From Nisaea denitrificans DSM 18348 (GTDB taxonomy: Bacteria; Pseudomonadota; Alphaproteobacteria; Thalassobaculales; Thalassobaculaceae): a stretch of 64,000 nucleotides of DNA. The stretch spans positions 62,001 to 126,000 of the forward strand of contig NZ_AUFM01000022.1 in assembly GCF_000426505.1 (NCBI RefSeq), given 5' to 3'. Below the pieces are notes generated by a model, which was not told the DNA's origin, ran no database searches, and saw nothing but the letters and a program-made list of their open reading frames with translations. Of the stretch, positions 52,631 through 61,976 are shown in pieces. The position numbers and the translations under genes were made by a program. Position 1 is the first letter of the stretch, and each line of letters begins with the position of its first letter.

Positions 52631-53462
52631 TCTGAAGAAATGGGCCACTCCCGGCGCCCTGCTCGCCGCCGCCATGTGTGCCGTGGTCTTCCTCTGGTCG
52701 ACGCCGTTTCTCTGGATGCTGATCGCCAGCTTCCGGCCGGACCCTGGTGGCGGGCTCGGCATGGCCTCACTTGTCCCGGATTTTGTCCCAACGCTGCAAA
52801 GCTACCGATACGCCATCGAGGACGGTTACTGGCCGCTCTGGTTCCTGAACTCGACCATCTTGGTTACCGGCACGCTGGTGGTGCAACTCGTCACCATCAG
52901 TCTCGCGGGCTATGCCTTCGCGCGGATTACTTTCCCCGGCAAGGAAGCGATCTTCTACATATTCCTGCTGCAGCTGATGCTGGCGCCGCCGGTGCTGATC
53001 GTGCCGAACCTGACAACGCTGGTGCATCTCGGCCTCTATGACAGCCTGATCGGCGTCATGGCACCCTATTGGGGCTCGGCCTTCGGCACCTTCCTGATGC
53101 GCCAGACCTTCCGCACCATCCCGAAGGATTTCGAGGAAGCCGCGATCATCGACGGCGCCTCCTGGTGGCAAGTGCTGCGCCATGTGCTGATCCCGCTCTC
53201 GCTGCCCGGGCTCACCGCCTTTTCCATCGTTTCGGTGGTCTATCACTGGAACGAATTTCTCTGGCCCCTGATGGTTATCAACGATCCGGACAAGATGGTT
53301 CTGACCGTGGGCCTCGTCAGCTTCGCGCAAGGCGCGGAGGGAGCGTCGGACTGGGGGCTTATCGCCGCCGGGACGCTCTTCATCATGGCGCCGCTGTTCA
53401 TCGCCTTCACGGCGTTCCAGCGGCAATTCGTCAACAGTTTCATGTCATCCGGCGTGAAATAA
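52620..53462 (+). CDS. CUT1-type ABC sugar permease (UgpE/MalG-like)
   Basis: 280 residues, six membrane helices, EAA loop EEAAIIDGASWWQVLRHVLI. The partner permease of the preceding gene in a carbohydrate or glycerol-3-phosphate-type importer. Eleven bases separate it from the binding-protein gene. Confidence 0.9.
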   Translation: MKPDLKKWATPGALLAAAMCAVVFLWSTPFLWMLIASFRPDPGGGLGMASLVPDFVPTLQSYRYAIEDGYWPLWFLNSTILVTGTLVVQLVTISLAGYAFARITFPGKEAIFYIFLLQLMLAPPVLIVPNLTTLVHLGLYDSLIGVMAPYWGSAFGTFLMRQTFRTIPKDFEEAAIIDGASWWQVLRHVLIPLSLPGLTAFSIVSVVYHWNEFLWPLMVINDPDKMVLTVGLVSFAQGAEGASDWGLIAAGTLFIMAPLFIAFTAFQRQFVNSFMSSGVK

Positions 53463-53473
53463 GGAGCTTAACG

Positions 53474-54763
53474 ATGTTCATCAGGTCTGCGGTTGGCGCG
53501 CTCTGCGCCGGTCTCATCGCCTCGTCCGCCGTTGCGGCCGAGCGTATCGAATTCATGTTCCCCGCCCCGGTCCAGGGCAAGCTGTCCCGCGAAATGCAGA
53601 AGCTGGTGAAGGAATTCAATTCCTCACAGGACGGCGTCGAAGTCGTCGGTGTCTTTACCGGCAGCTATGACGACACCAAGGTGAAATCCCAGGCCGCCGC
53701 CGAAGCGGGCAAGCCGCCGGCAGTGGTGCTGATGAGCGCCAACTTTGCCACCGAACTGGCGATGAACGACCTGATCGTTCCGATGAAGGAGCTGGCGGGC
53801 GGCACCGACCTCGACGGCCTGATGCAGGAATTCTGGCCGGCCGTGCGTCCGAACGCCTATTTCAACGGCGACGTCTATTCCATCCCGTTCCAGAACTCGA
53901 CCCCGATCCTTTATTACAACAAGGAGCACTTCGCCGAAGCCGGCATCACCAAGGCACCAGAAACCTGGGCCGAATGGGTCGATGCAGCGAAGAAGCTGAC
54001 CAAGCCGGAAGGCGAGCGTTGGGGCATCATGATGCCGTCCAACTACGACTATAACGGCTGGCTGGTGCAGGCGCTGACCATGGCCAATGGCGGTCAGTTC
54101 TACAACACTGTCTATCCCGGCGAGATCTTCTACGACCACGCCTCCACGCAGGGCGCTCTGAAGTTCTGGCGCGACTTCGCGCATCAGCACAAGGCGATGC
54201 CGACGGGCGTGACCAACTCCAAGCAGGTTTCCACCTCCTTCTTCTCCGGCAAGGCCTCGATGATCGTGCTCTCCACCGGCGCGCTCACCTTCGTCCGCGA
54301 CAATGCGAAGTTCGACTATGACGTCGCCTTCATGCCGCGCAACATCCGCAACTCGGTTCCGATCGGCGGCGCCTCGCTGGTCTCTTTCAAAGGCACCACC
54401 GACGCCCAGAAAAAGGGTGCGTGGGAATTCATCTCCTGGCTGACTTCGCCTGAGAAAATCGGCCACTGGTCCCGCTTCACCGGTTACTTCGCTCCGCGCC
54501 AGACCGCCTACGATCTGCCGGAAATGAAGAAGTTCACCGCCGAGCACCCGGACGCGCTGCGCGCTGTCGAGCAGCTCGCCTATGCCGGTCCGTGGATCGC
54601 GACCTACAACACCGTCGCCGTCCGCAAGGCCGTCGAGGACGAAATGCAGGCCCTTCTGTCCGACCCGGAACTGACCTTCCGCGAAGCCGCTACCCGGGCA
54701 CAGAAGAACGCCGACGCCGTGCTGGCTCCGTACGCGGAACAGACCGCGCTGACGCTGAAATAA
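53474..54763 (+). CDS. CUT1 extracellular solute-binding protein (UgpB-like)
   Basis: 429 residues from ATG 53474 (AAGGAG upstream). Signal peptide (FIRSAVGALCAGLIASSAVA, cut before AERIEF) and a family 1 binding protein fold (ELAMNDLIVPMKELAGGTDL, YSIPFQNSTPILYYNKEHFA). Ligand probably a sugar, polyol or glycerophospho-compound. A strong terminator follows. Confidence 0.9.
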   Translation: MFIRSAVGALCAGLIASSAVAAERIEFMFPAPVQGKLSREMQKLVKEFNSSQDGVEVVGVFTGSYDDTKVKSQAAAEAGKPPAVVLMSANFATELAMNDLIVPMKELAGGTDLDGLMQEFWPAVRPNAYFNGDVYSIPFQNSTPILYYNKEHFAEAGITKAPETWAEWVDAAKKLTKPEGERWGIMMPSNYDYNGWLVQALTMANGGQFYNTVYPGEIFYDHASTQGALKFWRDFAHQHKAMPTGVTNSKQVSTSFFSGKASMIVLSTGALTFVRDNAKFDYDVAFMPRNIRNSVPIGGASLVSFKGTTDAQKKGAWEFISWLTSPEKIGHWSRFTGYFAPRQTAYDLPEMKKFTAEHPDALRAVEQLAYAGPWIATYNTVAVRKAVEDEMQALLSDPELTFREAATRAQKNADAVLAPYAEQTALTLK

Positions 54764-54783
54764 GCGCTGCCAATATTCAACGG

Positions 54784-54815
54784 AAAAGCCCCGCTGTCGC
54801 CAGCGGGGCTTTTTC
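54784..54815 (+). terminator. Rho-independent terminator
   Basis: Stem AAAAGCCCCGCTG / CAGCGGGGCTTTT with a TCGC loop followed by TTTTTC. Ends the importer operon; its A-tract makes it usable on the opposite strand for the ridA gene too. Confidence 0.9.
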
Positions 54816-54845
54816 TTGTCTGGATAGCAGTTCCTCCGGCTGAGA

Positions 54846-55253
54846 TCAGTCCGGCAGGCGGACCGTCATTTCCATCTCGACCTGCAGGTCCGGGGCAGCC
54901 AGGGCCGCGACGCCAACACCGGTAACACTCGGCTGCGCGCCTTCGAATGTCGCGATAAAGGGCGGCATCACCTCCTCCAGCCGCTCGGGCGTCAGATTCA
55001 CCAGATAGACGCGTGCGATCACGACGTCCTGCGGTGTGGCGCCAATCGCGTCCAACGCAGCCTTTGCGTTGATCGAAACGATCTCCATCTGCTCGCTCAG
55101 GCTTTCGGGAACCGGCTCACCATTCGGGCGCCAGGCAACCTGACCAGAAATGAAGGCTATGCGGCCCGGCTCGGCGATCGAGATCTGCGAATATCCCATC
55201 TCCCCTGCATCGGGCAGAGACGGAGGGTTCAATCTGGTGATGGATTGCGTCAT
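54846..55253 (-). CDS. RidA-family protein
   Basis: 135 residues from ATG 55253; longer frames have poorer starts. YjgF/RidA fold with the conserved GRIAFISGQVAWRPNG and the VIARVYLVNL strand. Members deaminate imine/enamine intermediates. Divergent from the TetR gene. Confidence 0.85.
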   Translation of the reverse strand: MTQSITRLNPPSLPDAGEMGYSQISIAEPGRIAFISGQVAWRPNGEPVPESLSEQMEIVSINAKAALDAIGATPQDVVIARVYLVNLTPERLEEVMPPFIATFEGAQPSVTGVGVAALAAPDLQVEMEMTVRLPD

Positions 55254-55301
55254 AACTTGCTCCGGTTTCGATAGAGGTTTTACTGCGATTGCGCATTTAA
55301 T

Positions 55302-55317
55302 CTCTACATATGTAGAG
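55302..55317. promoter_or_regulatory. TetR operator candidate
   Basis: Perfect 16-bp palindrome CTCTACATATGTAGAG in the 75-bp divergent ridA/tetR region, 11 bp before the TetR start codon. Confidence 0.65.
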
Positions 55318-55328
55318 GACAATTTTCA

Positions 55329-55895
55329 ATGCAAAAACCCGCGCGTCGTGATGCCATTCTGAATGGGGTGATCGACCTGCTCGCCAGCAAGGGCCTGGAA
55401 GGCGTCACGCATCGCGCGGTCGATGAGGTTGCGGGCCTGCCGCAAGGCTCCTCGTCCTACTATTTCCCCAAGAAGGCTTCGCTCCTCGTCGCTGCCTCAC
55501 AGCATCTTGCGGAGCTTCTGGCAAAGGACTGCGACGAGCTTCAGGTCGGCTTCGCGGAGATCGCGGCGAAGGACGGCATGGACGCGGCGGTCCGGTATGT
55601 CGCGGAGGAAGTCGTCAGTTATGCCGACAACTCCCGGAACCTGTTTCTGGCCCGGATCGAGCTCACCATGGCCTCAGCCCGCCGCGAGGATCTGGCAGAT
55701 GTTGGCGCCCAGTTGACCGCGGCGGCGCGGCGGCCGATCGAGTTCTTCCTGAGACTGATCTCGGATGGCCGGGCCGATGTCCCGATCGAGACATGCGCCG
55801 GGCTGATCGACGGGATCGGGCTGATGCATGCCACCGGCCAGGGTCCGAAGCCCACCACCGAACAGGTCGCAGCGGTGTTTAGGTCTATATTGTAG
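55329..55895 (+). CDS. TetR-family repressor
   Basis: 188 residues. N-terminal helix-turn-helix (ILNGVIDLLASKGLEGVTHR, AVDEVAGLPQGSSSYYFPKK) and a helical ligand domain. Likely autoregulates and controls the divergent ridA gene through the palindrome at 55302. Confidence 0.9.
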   Translation: MQKPARRDAILNGVIDLLASKGLEGVTHRAVDEVAGLPQGSSSYYFPKKASLLVAASQHLAELLAKDCDELQVGFAEIAAKDGMDAAVRYVAEEVVSYADNSRNLFLARIELTMASARREDLADVGAQLTAAARRPIEFFLRLISDGRADVPIETCAGLIDGIGLMHATGQGPKPTTEQVAAVFRSIL

Positions 55896-55902
55896 GGGCC
55901 AC

Positions 55903-56946
55903 TCAGCCAGCAGCCACAGGCCGCGCCACTCCATCCGCCGCAAACAGATGTGCATCTCCGAGATCGAACCCGATCTCTATCTCATCCCCCTCAGCGGGCC
56001 GGACACAGTCACGCTGTTTCAGGCAGGCGCGCTGGCCGTCGAAAGCGACATGAACCAGCGCCTCGCCACCGAGCGGTTCAACAAGCTCCACCCGCGCGCG
56101 CCATTGCACAGGCAGCGGCCCCTCGCTCTGGCAAAGGCGCAGGCGATCCGGCCGGATGCCGATCTCGGACGCGCCGTCCGCGAGCCGTCCCGCGTCGGCT
56201 TCCCGCAGCCAGTCCGCCGGAAAGAAATTCATCACCGGCGCGCCGATGAAGCCCGCGACGAACTTGTTCGCCGGGTTTGAGTAAAGCTCATCAGGGGTGC
56301 CGACCTGCTGGATCTCGCCGCCGTTCAGCACCACGATCCTGTCCGCCATGGTCATGGCCTCGACCTGATCGTGCGTCACATAGATCGTGGTCACGCCGAG
56401 CCGGCTCTGCAGGGCCTTGATTTCAGTGCGCATGTGATTGCGGAGCTGGGCGTCGAGGTTGGAAAGCGGCTCATCCATCAGGAAGACCTCGGGATGCCGG
56501 ATGATCGCCCGGCCCATCGCCACCCGCTGACGCTGGCCGCCGGAGAGGGCGCGTGGCTTGCGCTCCAGCAGGGCGCCAAGACCGAGCAGCTCCGCCGTCT
56601 CACGCACCGCCGCATCGCGCTCGGCGCGCGGCACACCCTTCAGGCGCAGGCCGAAGCCGATATTCTGGGCCACGTTCATATGCGGATAAAGGGCGTAATT
56701 CTGGAACACCATGGAGATATTCCGATCCTTCGGCGGCACATCGGTAACGTCCGTCTCGCCGATGAAGATCCGGCCGGCGGAGACCGTCTCAAGCCCGGCC
56801 ATCATCCGGAGCAGGGTCGTCTTGCCGCAGCCGGACGGGCCGACATAAACCACGAACTCGCCATCGGCGATTTCCAGATCGAGGCTCTTGATGACCTCGA
56901 CATCGCCGAAATTTTTCGACACACCCTGATAGCGAATTCCGCTCAT
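55903..56946 (-). CDS. UgpC/MalK-type ABC ATPase
   Basis: 347 residues. Walker A GPSGCGKTTLLR, signature [14 protein letters not shown], Walker B EVFLMDEPLSNLDA, and a C-terminal TOBE/MalK regulatory domain. It is the expected ATPase partner of the CUT1 permeases at 51731-54763 but is on the opposite strand, separated from them by ridA and the tetR gene. Convergent with tetR (7 bp apart). Confidence 0.9.
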   Translation of the reverse strand: MSGIRYQGVSKNFGDVEVIKSLDLEIADGEFVVYVGPSGCGKTTLLRMMAGLETVSAGRIFIGETDVTDVPPKDRNISMVFQNYALYPHMNVAQNIGFGLRLKGVPRAERDAAVRETAELLGLGALLERKPRALSGGQRQRVAMGRAIIRHPEVFLMDEPLSNLDAQLRNHMRTEIKALQSRLGVTTIYVTHDQVEAMTMADRIVVLNGGEIQQVGTPDELYSNPANKFVAGFIGAPVMNFFPADWLREADAGRLADGASEIGIRPDRLRLCQSEGPLPVQWRARVELVEPLGGEALVHVAFDGQRACLKQRDCVRPAEGDEIEIGFDLGDAHLFAADGVARPVAAG

Positions 56947-57007
56947 CGGCCACTCCCGGTTTCGAAGTGATCTTTCTAGCGAAAACAGACTACAGGCGTA
57001 TGAAGGT

Positions 57008-57039
57008 AAAAAGGCCGGCCCATGATCGGGCCGGCCTTT
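57008..57039 (-). terminator. Rho-independent terminator of the ectoine operon
   Basis: On the minus strand AAAGGCCGGCCC pairs with GGGCCGGCCTTT followed by TTACC; stem of 11-12 bp with a 6-nt loop. It ends the ectA-ectB-ectC-ask transcript. Confidence 0.85.
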
Positions 57040-57063
57040 GCCGTAATATCTCTATCGGTGCTT

Positions 57064-58518
57064 TCAGGCGGCGGCGCGTTCAGCCGCGGTATCCGTATCG
57101 GTTTCAACCAGCGCCGCATGCAGAGCTGCGATGGCCGTCTCGAACTGGCTCTCTTCCAGGATGAACATCATGTCCACCTTGCGGGACAGGCGGTGCACAC
57201 CGAGCAACTCGATGCCGGCTTCCGTCAATGCCACAAGCGCCGTTGCGTCGAGCCCCGGCACCGACATGTCGCTGCCGATGGCCGAGACGATGGCGACGTT
57301 CCGGGTGGAGATTTCCGCCGTCGGGAAGGCTGCGCCGAGATCCGCGATCACCCGCTTCACGGCCTTGCGCGAGCCGGCCAGGAAGTGGGTAATGGTATTG
57401 GCGTTCGAGCTCTTGGTGACGATGCGGACATTGTGCCGCTTCAACGCCTCAAGAATACCGGTGTCATAGCCTTTGACGCCGACCATTTCCTGCTCGAAGA
57501 ACTCAAGCGCATGCACGTCCTTCAGACCGGTGACGATCTCGACACGCGGCTCTTCAGAGACATAGTCGCCTTCGAACATGGTGCCCGGATCGGCCGGATC
57601 GAACGTGTTCCGGACCCGCAGCGGGATACCCGCCTGGCGAAGCCCCTTGGCCGCGTTCGGATGCACCGCTTCCATGCCCATGTTGGAGAGCTGATCCGCC
57701 ACATCGTAGTTGGTGTGACCGATAGTCCGGACCTTGCCTTCGCCGACCAGCTTCGGATCGGCGCTGGAAAGATGGAACTCCTTGTGGATCACGGCTTCCC
57801 TTGCTTCCGTCACCACCGCAAGGCGGGAGAACGTCACCTCGGTATAACCACGGTCGAACCGGCGCACCATGCCTTCGCGGCAATGGGCGTAGCCCGTCAC
57901 GACCGGCAGCTCGCGGGCGAAGTCGATCCCTTCCAGCGCGCCGGAGATCCGCTCGTCCAGTGTCGGGTCGCTTTCGTCGCGCCAGCCGGTCAGATCGACA
58001 AAGACGGCATTGATGCCGTTATCCTTCAGCAGCAGGGTCGTGTTGAAAGCGCTGTGCGCTTCGCCGAGCCCGGCCAGCATTTCCCGCACCGTCTCCATAT
58101 GGTGGTCCAGCCGGAAATGGCCGTGGGTACAAAGTCGCTGCAGATCGAGCAGACAGTTGCGCACGCCCTCAACCCGGTCGCGGACGAAACCATCGGCCAG
58201 ACGGCGTGAGGCCGGGTCGGCCAGCACGTCCGCATTCTTGGCGATCATTTCGTCGGCAAGCTCGGTCAGCGAGTCGCCCCAGGCCCAGTCGGACTCGGAG
58301 CCCGCATAATGCGCGAAAACGCCAGGCGCCCCGGTCTTCTTGTATTCCAGCAACCGGTCGGTCATCCCGGCATAGGCCGAGACCACGAAGATGCGGTTGT
58401 AGGGATCCGCTTCCACATGGCTGCGCAGAAATACGTTATTCAGGACCACGTCGGTATTGGCAATCGACGTGCCGCCGATCTTCTCCACCGTATGGCGCTG
58501 TGCGATTGGCTCTAGCAT
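57064..58518 (-). CDS. ask: Ectoine-operon aspartate kinase
   Basis: 484 residues. N-terminal aspartokinase motif EKIGGTSIANTD (KIGGTS in place of the common KFGGTS, as in the Ask_Ect group). The kinase core is followed by ACT-type regulatory repeats near the C-terminus (IVSAIGSDMSVPGLDATALV). It supplies aspartyl phosphate for ectoine synthesis and is presumably insensitive to lysine/threonine feedback. Last gene of the ect operon. Confidence 0.95.
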   Translation of the reverse strand: MLEPIAQRHTVEKIGGTSIANTDVVLNNVFLRSHVEADPYNRIFVVSAYAGMTDRLLEYKKTGAPGVFAHYAGSESDWAWGDSLTELADEMIAKNADVLADPASRRLADGFVRDRVEGVRNCLLDLQRLCTHGHFRLDHHMETVREMLAGLGEAHSAFNTTLLLKDNGINAVFVDLTGWRDESDPTLDERISGALEGIDFARELPVVTGYAHCREGMVRRFDRGYTEVTFSRLAVVTEAREAVIHKEFHLSSADPKLVGEGKVRTIGHTNYDVADQLSNMGMEAVHPNAAKGLRQAGIPLRVRNTFDPADPGTMFEGDYVSEEPRVEIVTGLKDVHALEFFEQEMVGVKGYDTGILEALKRHNVRIVTKSSNANTITHFLAGSRKAVKRVIADLGAAFPTAEISTRNVAIVSAIGSDMSVPGLDATALVALTEAGIELLGVHRLSRKVDMMFILEESQFETAIAALHAALVETDTDTAAERAAA

Positions 58519-58574
58519 CTTTACTCCGTTGGCATTGTTCGCGCGCAGTCGGCGCGGCCCGATCAGGCCGCGTC

Positions 58575-58961
58575 CTAGACATCAGCGGCGTAGGCGCCGG
58601 TCTCGTCATGCACTTCGCGGCCGGATACCGGCGGATTGAAGCAGCAAGCCACAACCATGCCTTCCGGGCCGCCCCTCAGGACATGCCGGTCATGCAGGTT
58701 CAGGGCGTACATGGTCCCCACCTTGATCTCGTGGGTCTCGTTCTTGGCAACATCGGTGATGGATCCGCCGCCGGAGACGCAATAGACGGACTCGAAATGG
58801 TTCTTGTATTCGAACGTGTGCTCGCTGTTCGGGAAAATGGTGGTGATGTGGAAGCTGAAGCCCATCTTGTCGTCCTTCAGCAGCATGCGAACGCTTTCCC
58901 AACCTTCCGTCACAACATGGCGGTCGGTGTCGCGGCATTCGTCATAGGTACGGACAATCAT
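58575..58961 (-). CDS. ectC: Ectoine synthase (EctC)
   Basis: 128 residues of the cupin-type EctC family ([20 protein letters not shown] at the start; [48 protein letters not shown]). Cyclises N-gamma-acetyldiaminobutyrate to ectoine. Full length. Confidence 0.97.
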   Translation of the reverse strand: MIVRTYDECRDTDRHVVTEGWESVRMLLKDDKMGFSFHITTIFPNSEHTFEYKNHFESVYCVSGGGSITDVAKNETHEIKVGTMYALNLHDRHVLRGGPEGMVVACCFNPPVSGREVHDETGAYAADV

Positions 58962-59006
58962 CTTTAACTCTCGTTTATTCAGGTTTTTTGAAATCGGATC
59001 AGGAGA

Positions 59007-60281
59007 TCAGGCTGCTTTGGATTGCCGAGCCTTGATCACGCTATCGGCAGCGTTGGCCATAATGTCGAGGCCCTGCTCAAAAAGTCCAACATCGATGCTC
59101 AGCGGCGCCAGCACCTTGACCACTTCGCCAAAGGCGCCGGAGGTCTCGATGATCAGGCCGTTCTCGAAACATTCCCGGCAGATCTCGTCCGCCAGCTCGC
59201 CGGAGCCGACATCGACGCCGCGGAACATGCCACGGCCCTTGACCTTGCCGCCGGTCTTGATGGCGATTTTCTTGAGCCGCTCTTCCAGCAACTCCGCTTT
59301 TGCCTCGACCTTCTGGGAAAAGCTCGCGTCGGACCAGAATTTCTCCAGGGTGACCCGGGCCGTGACGAAGGCGTGATTGTTGCCCCGGAACGTGCCGTTG
59401 TGCTCAGCCGGCGACCAGATATCGAGATCCGGACGCAGCAGCACCATGGCAAAAGGCAGGCCCATGCCGGAGAGCGACTTCGCCATGGTCACGATGTCCG
59501 GCGCGATGCCCATCTTCTCGAATGAGAAGAAGGTGCCGGTCCGGCCGCAACCAGCCTGGATATCATCGATGATCAGCAATGAGCCGAGCTCCCGGGCCAG
59601 TCGTTCGACGCCTTGCAGCCATTCGGCGCTGGCATCGTTCAGACCGCCCTCGCCCTGGACTGTTTCCAGGATAAAAGCTGCCGGCGCCTCGAAACCGCTG
59701 GACGGATTCCGATACATTTCCTCAAGCACCTTGAGGGAGTCGATACCATTGCCGAGAGCGCCCTCGTACGGCATGCGGTCGACACCATCGAGCGGGCGGG
59801 ACGCGCCCTTGCGATGATAGCCGTTGCCGGTGCAGGCAAGCGCACCGAGCGTCACGCCGTGGAAGCCGTTGGTGAAAGCAACGATCCGGTCACGCCCGGT
59901 GACCTTCCGTGCGAGCTTCAATGCCGCTTCGACGGCATTGGCGCCGGTCGGACCGGTGAATTGCAGCCGATAATCCATCTCGCGCGGCTGCAGGATGATC
60001 CGGTCGAACGCCTCCAGGAAGGCGCCCTTGGCTTCGGTATGGAAATCGAGACCGTGCGTGATCCCGTCGCTGGTGATGTAGTCGACCAGCGCCTGCTTCA
60101 TGTCCTCGTCATTATGCCCGTAATTCAGGGATGAGCAGCCGGCCAGGAAGTCGATATAGGTCTTGCCGTCCGCGCCGGTGATTTCCGCGCCGGAGGCACT
60201 GGTAAAGGTCGTCGGAAAGCTGCGGCAGTAGCTGCGCACGTTCGATTCGACATTCTCGTAAATGGAGAGATCCGTTGTCAT
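59007..60281 (-). CDS. ectB: Diaminobutyrate-2-oxoglutarate aminotransferase (EctB)
   Basis: 424 residues from ATG 60281. Class III aminotransferase; PLP lysine in VTMAKSLSGMGLP, the GPTGANAVEAALKLARK and DDIQAGCGRTGTFFSFE motifs are intact. Converts aspartate semialdehyde to 2,4-diaminobutyrate. Confidence 0.97.
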   Translation of the reverse strand: MTTDLSIYENVESNVRSYCRSFPTTFTSASGAEITGADGKTYIDFLAGCSSLNYGHNDEDMKQALVDYITSDGITHGLDFHTEAKGAFLEAFDRIILQPREMDYRLQFTGPTGANAVEAALKLARKVTGRDRIVAFTNGFHGVTLGALACTGNGYHRKGASRPLDGVDRMPYEGALGNGIDSLKVLEEMYRNPSSGFEAPAAFILETVQGEGGLNDASAEWLQGVERLARELGSLLIIDDIQAGCGRTGTFFSFEKMGIAPDIVTMAKSLSGMGLPFAMVLLRPDLDIWSPAEHNGTFRGNNHAFVTARVTLEKFWSDASFSQKVEAKAELLEERLKKIAIKTGGKVKGRGMFRGVDVGSGELADEICRECFENGLIIETSGAFGEVVKVLAPLSIDVGLFEQGLDIMANAADSVIKARQSKAA

Positions 60282-60349
60282 TGTCGGCTCCTTGTAGCCT
60301 GATATTTTTTTTGCTGGGCGAGCGCCGGGAGAAGGCACGGCAGCGGCGA

Positions 60350-60907
60350 TCAGGCCGCGCTGGCGTAGCGTTCGCGCTCGATTGGCCCGATGCGGACCAG
60401 ATGTTCCGTCGCGTGCTCACCGTCGAAATGCTGATCGCGCCGGAAATGGGGATTGTGATTGAGATCGCCTTCGATCTCCCCGGCAATCGACCGGAAGAGA
60501 GCCCAGGACGCTTCGTTGTCCTTGGTAATCGTGCTCTCCATATGGGTGACGTCTTCGCAGGCGCCCCGCTTCAGCAGGTCGCGCAGCATGGCTTTCGCAA
60601 GCCCTCGTCCGCGCGCCTGGGGAGCAACCGCGACCTGCCAGACAAACAGGGTTCCGGACTTGGCGGGCGGAAGATAGGCCGATACCCAGCCGATCACGTC
60701 CCCGTCCAACTCCGCAACCACGCAGGTCTCCGCGAAATGCGTGCACTGCAGGAGGTTGCAGTACATGGAATTATCGTCGAGTGCGTCCAGGTCACCTATC
60801 AGGTTCCACACTGACGCACCGTCCGTCGATGTCGGACGACGAAAGGTCACACCATTTTTTCGGCCCGCCTTATGGCGGGATCCGTCTTTAGAGATCTCGA
60901 TCTTCAT
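60350..60907 (-). CDS. ectA: Diaminobutyrate acetyltransferase (EctA)
   Basis: 185 residues from ATG 60907, with GAGGGGT upstream. GNAT fold with VAVAPQARGRGLAKAMLRDL as acetyl-CoA site. N-acetylates 2,4-diaminobutyrate. First gene of the operon, under the EctR-type operator region. Confidence 0.97.
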   Translation of the reverse strand: MKIEISKDGSRHKAGRKNGVTFRRPTSTDGASVWNLIGDLDALDDNSMYCNLLQCTHFAETCVVAELDGDVIGWVSAYLPPAKSGTLFVWQVAVAPQARGRGLAKAMLRDLLKRGACEDVTHMESTITKDNEASWALFRSIAGEIEGDLNHNPHFRRDQHFDGEHATEHLVRIGPIERERYASAA

Positions 60908-60937
60908 AGCCACCCCTCTTGAGTAGGTGGCCGTTAT

Positions 60938-60954
60938 TTAGTTAGTCTAACTAA
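60938..60954. promoter_or_regulatory. EctR operator candidate
   Basis: Perfect palindrome TTAGTTAG-T-CTAACTAA, 17 bp, 31 bp upstream of ectA. It is an AT-rich MarR-type dyad and resembles, as I recall it, the EctR1 site of methylotrophs (TATTTAGT and ACTA half-sites). The adjacent ectR gene at 61193 is transcribed away from it. Confidence 0.65.
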
Positions 60955-60969
60955 TTTTGTCAACGACAG

Positions 60970-60995
60970 AGAAATGTCGCAAATAAGACATTTCT
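60970..60995. repeat. Second inverted repeat in the ect promoter region
   Basis: AGAAATGTC / GACATTTCT, perfect 9-bp arms with an 8-bp spacer, in the 285-bp divergent ectA/ectR region. Further GAATGTCG direct repeats occur at 61029 and 61047. Possibly a second regulator site. Confidence 0.55.
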
Positions 60996-61192
60996 GTTTC
61001 TCCTACGCTTTTAATCAATTTTTTTGCCGAATGTCGGGCCAAACCAGAATGTCGTAATCAGAGCTTATTATGCCTAACAATCGAAACAAGCGGGGCAAAA
61101 GAGGGAAATATTTATTTAGCCTATAAAACTAAAACAATTTCTCGCTATCCCTCGCTCGGTTCATAGTCGGGCCGCGAGTTTTCGGAGACACT

Positions 61193-61672
61193 ATGGACCA
61201 CCAGTCACAACACGCCCTCGTGGTGCTGCGCCGCATATTGCGGGCAACGGAAAACCGGGCCCGGGCGCTCTCCCGTGAATCGGGGCTCACGGCCTCTCAG
61301 CTGCTTTTGCTGCAAACCCTCGCCGACGAGGTCGAGTGCACGGCAGGGACAATTGCGTCCCGGCTGGGGATAACCCAGGCCACAACCACATCTCTGGTCC
61401 ACAAACTGGAGACCAAAGGGTTGGTCGTAAAAAAGCGCGGCCATACAGACCGGCGGCAGGTTTGGCTCAGCTTGAGCGATAACGGCCGAACCGTCCTTGA
61501 AGAAGCGCCCGACGATCTTCAGGAGCTCTTCCGAAGCCGTTTCGACAAGCTTGAGAATTGGGAGCAAATGATGCTGGTGGCCAGCCTTGAGCGGGTCGCA
61601 GCGATGCTCGACGCGGAGGAAATCGACGCCGCGCCAGTGCTGGATATCGGCGCCCTCGATCGCGAGGCCTGA
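61193..61672 (+). CDS. ectR: MarR-family ectoine repressor (EctR)
   Basis: 159 residues with a MarR winged helix (GLTASQLLLLQTLADEVECT, GTIASRLGITQATTTSLVHK, LETKGLVVKKRGHTDRRQVW). Divergent from ectABC-ask, as in many proteobacterial ectoine operons, where EctR represses the operon at low salt. Confidence 0.9.
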   Translation: MDHQSQHALVVLRRILRATENRARALSRESGLTASQLLLLQTLADEVECTAGTIASRLGITQATTTSLVHKLETKGLVVKKRGHTDRRQVWLSLSDNGRTVLEEAPDDLQELFRSRFDKLENWEQMMLVASLERVAAMLDAEEIDAAPVLDIGALDREA

Positions 61673-61976
61673 CAGCCAGCGCCAACAAAGACCGTCCGCA
61701 ACCGTATCTGGAAGCGGCCATATCAGGGAACGACGGCGACGATTCGCGTTTGCCGCAAAGACGTGCTTGCCCTGAATCGGGGCGAACGTGCGAACGAAAA
61801 CTTTCACGCACCGCTCCAAGGCACATTGAAACTACTTGATAGCCATACGGTTCCGCTCGACAATTCGCTCATTCTGACGAAAGGTTCGCTTTCGAACGAA
61901 AGTCTATATCTTCAAATGAAACTACCCTTCCGATAAAGGAAGGGCTCAAACGGAAAAAACAGGGAGGTTACCCGTT
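61673..61976. other. 304-bp gene-free region upstream of the second phosphonate-type operon
   Basis: No gene. Contains CTTTCG-AA-CGAAAG near 61889-61902 and the related TGCGAACGAAAA near 61788, candidate regulator sites, and GGGAGG before the phnD ATG. Confidence 0.4.

Noticed and set aside
57022-58209. 395-codon frame opposite the aspartate kinase
   Set aside because: Antisense shadow of ask, which has full-length family identity.
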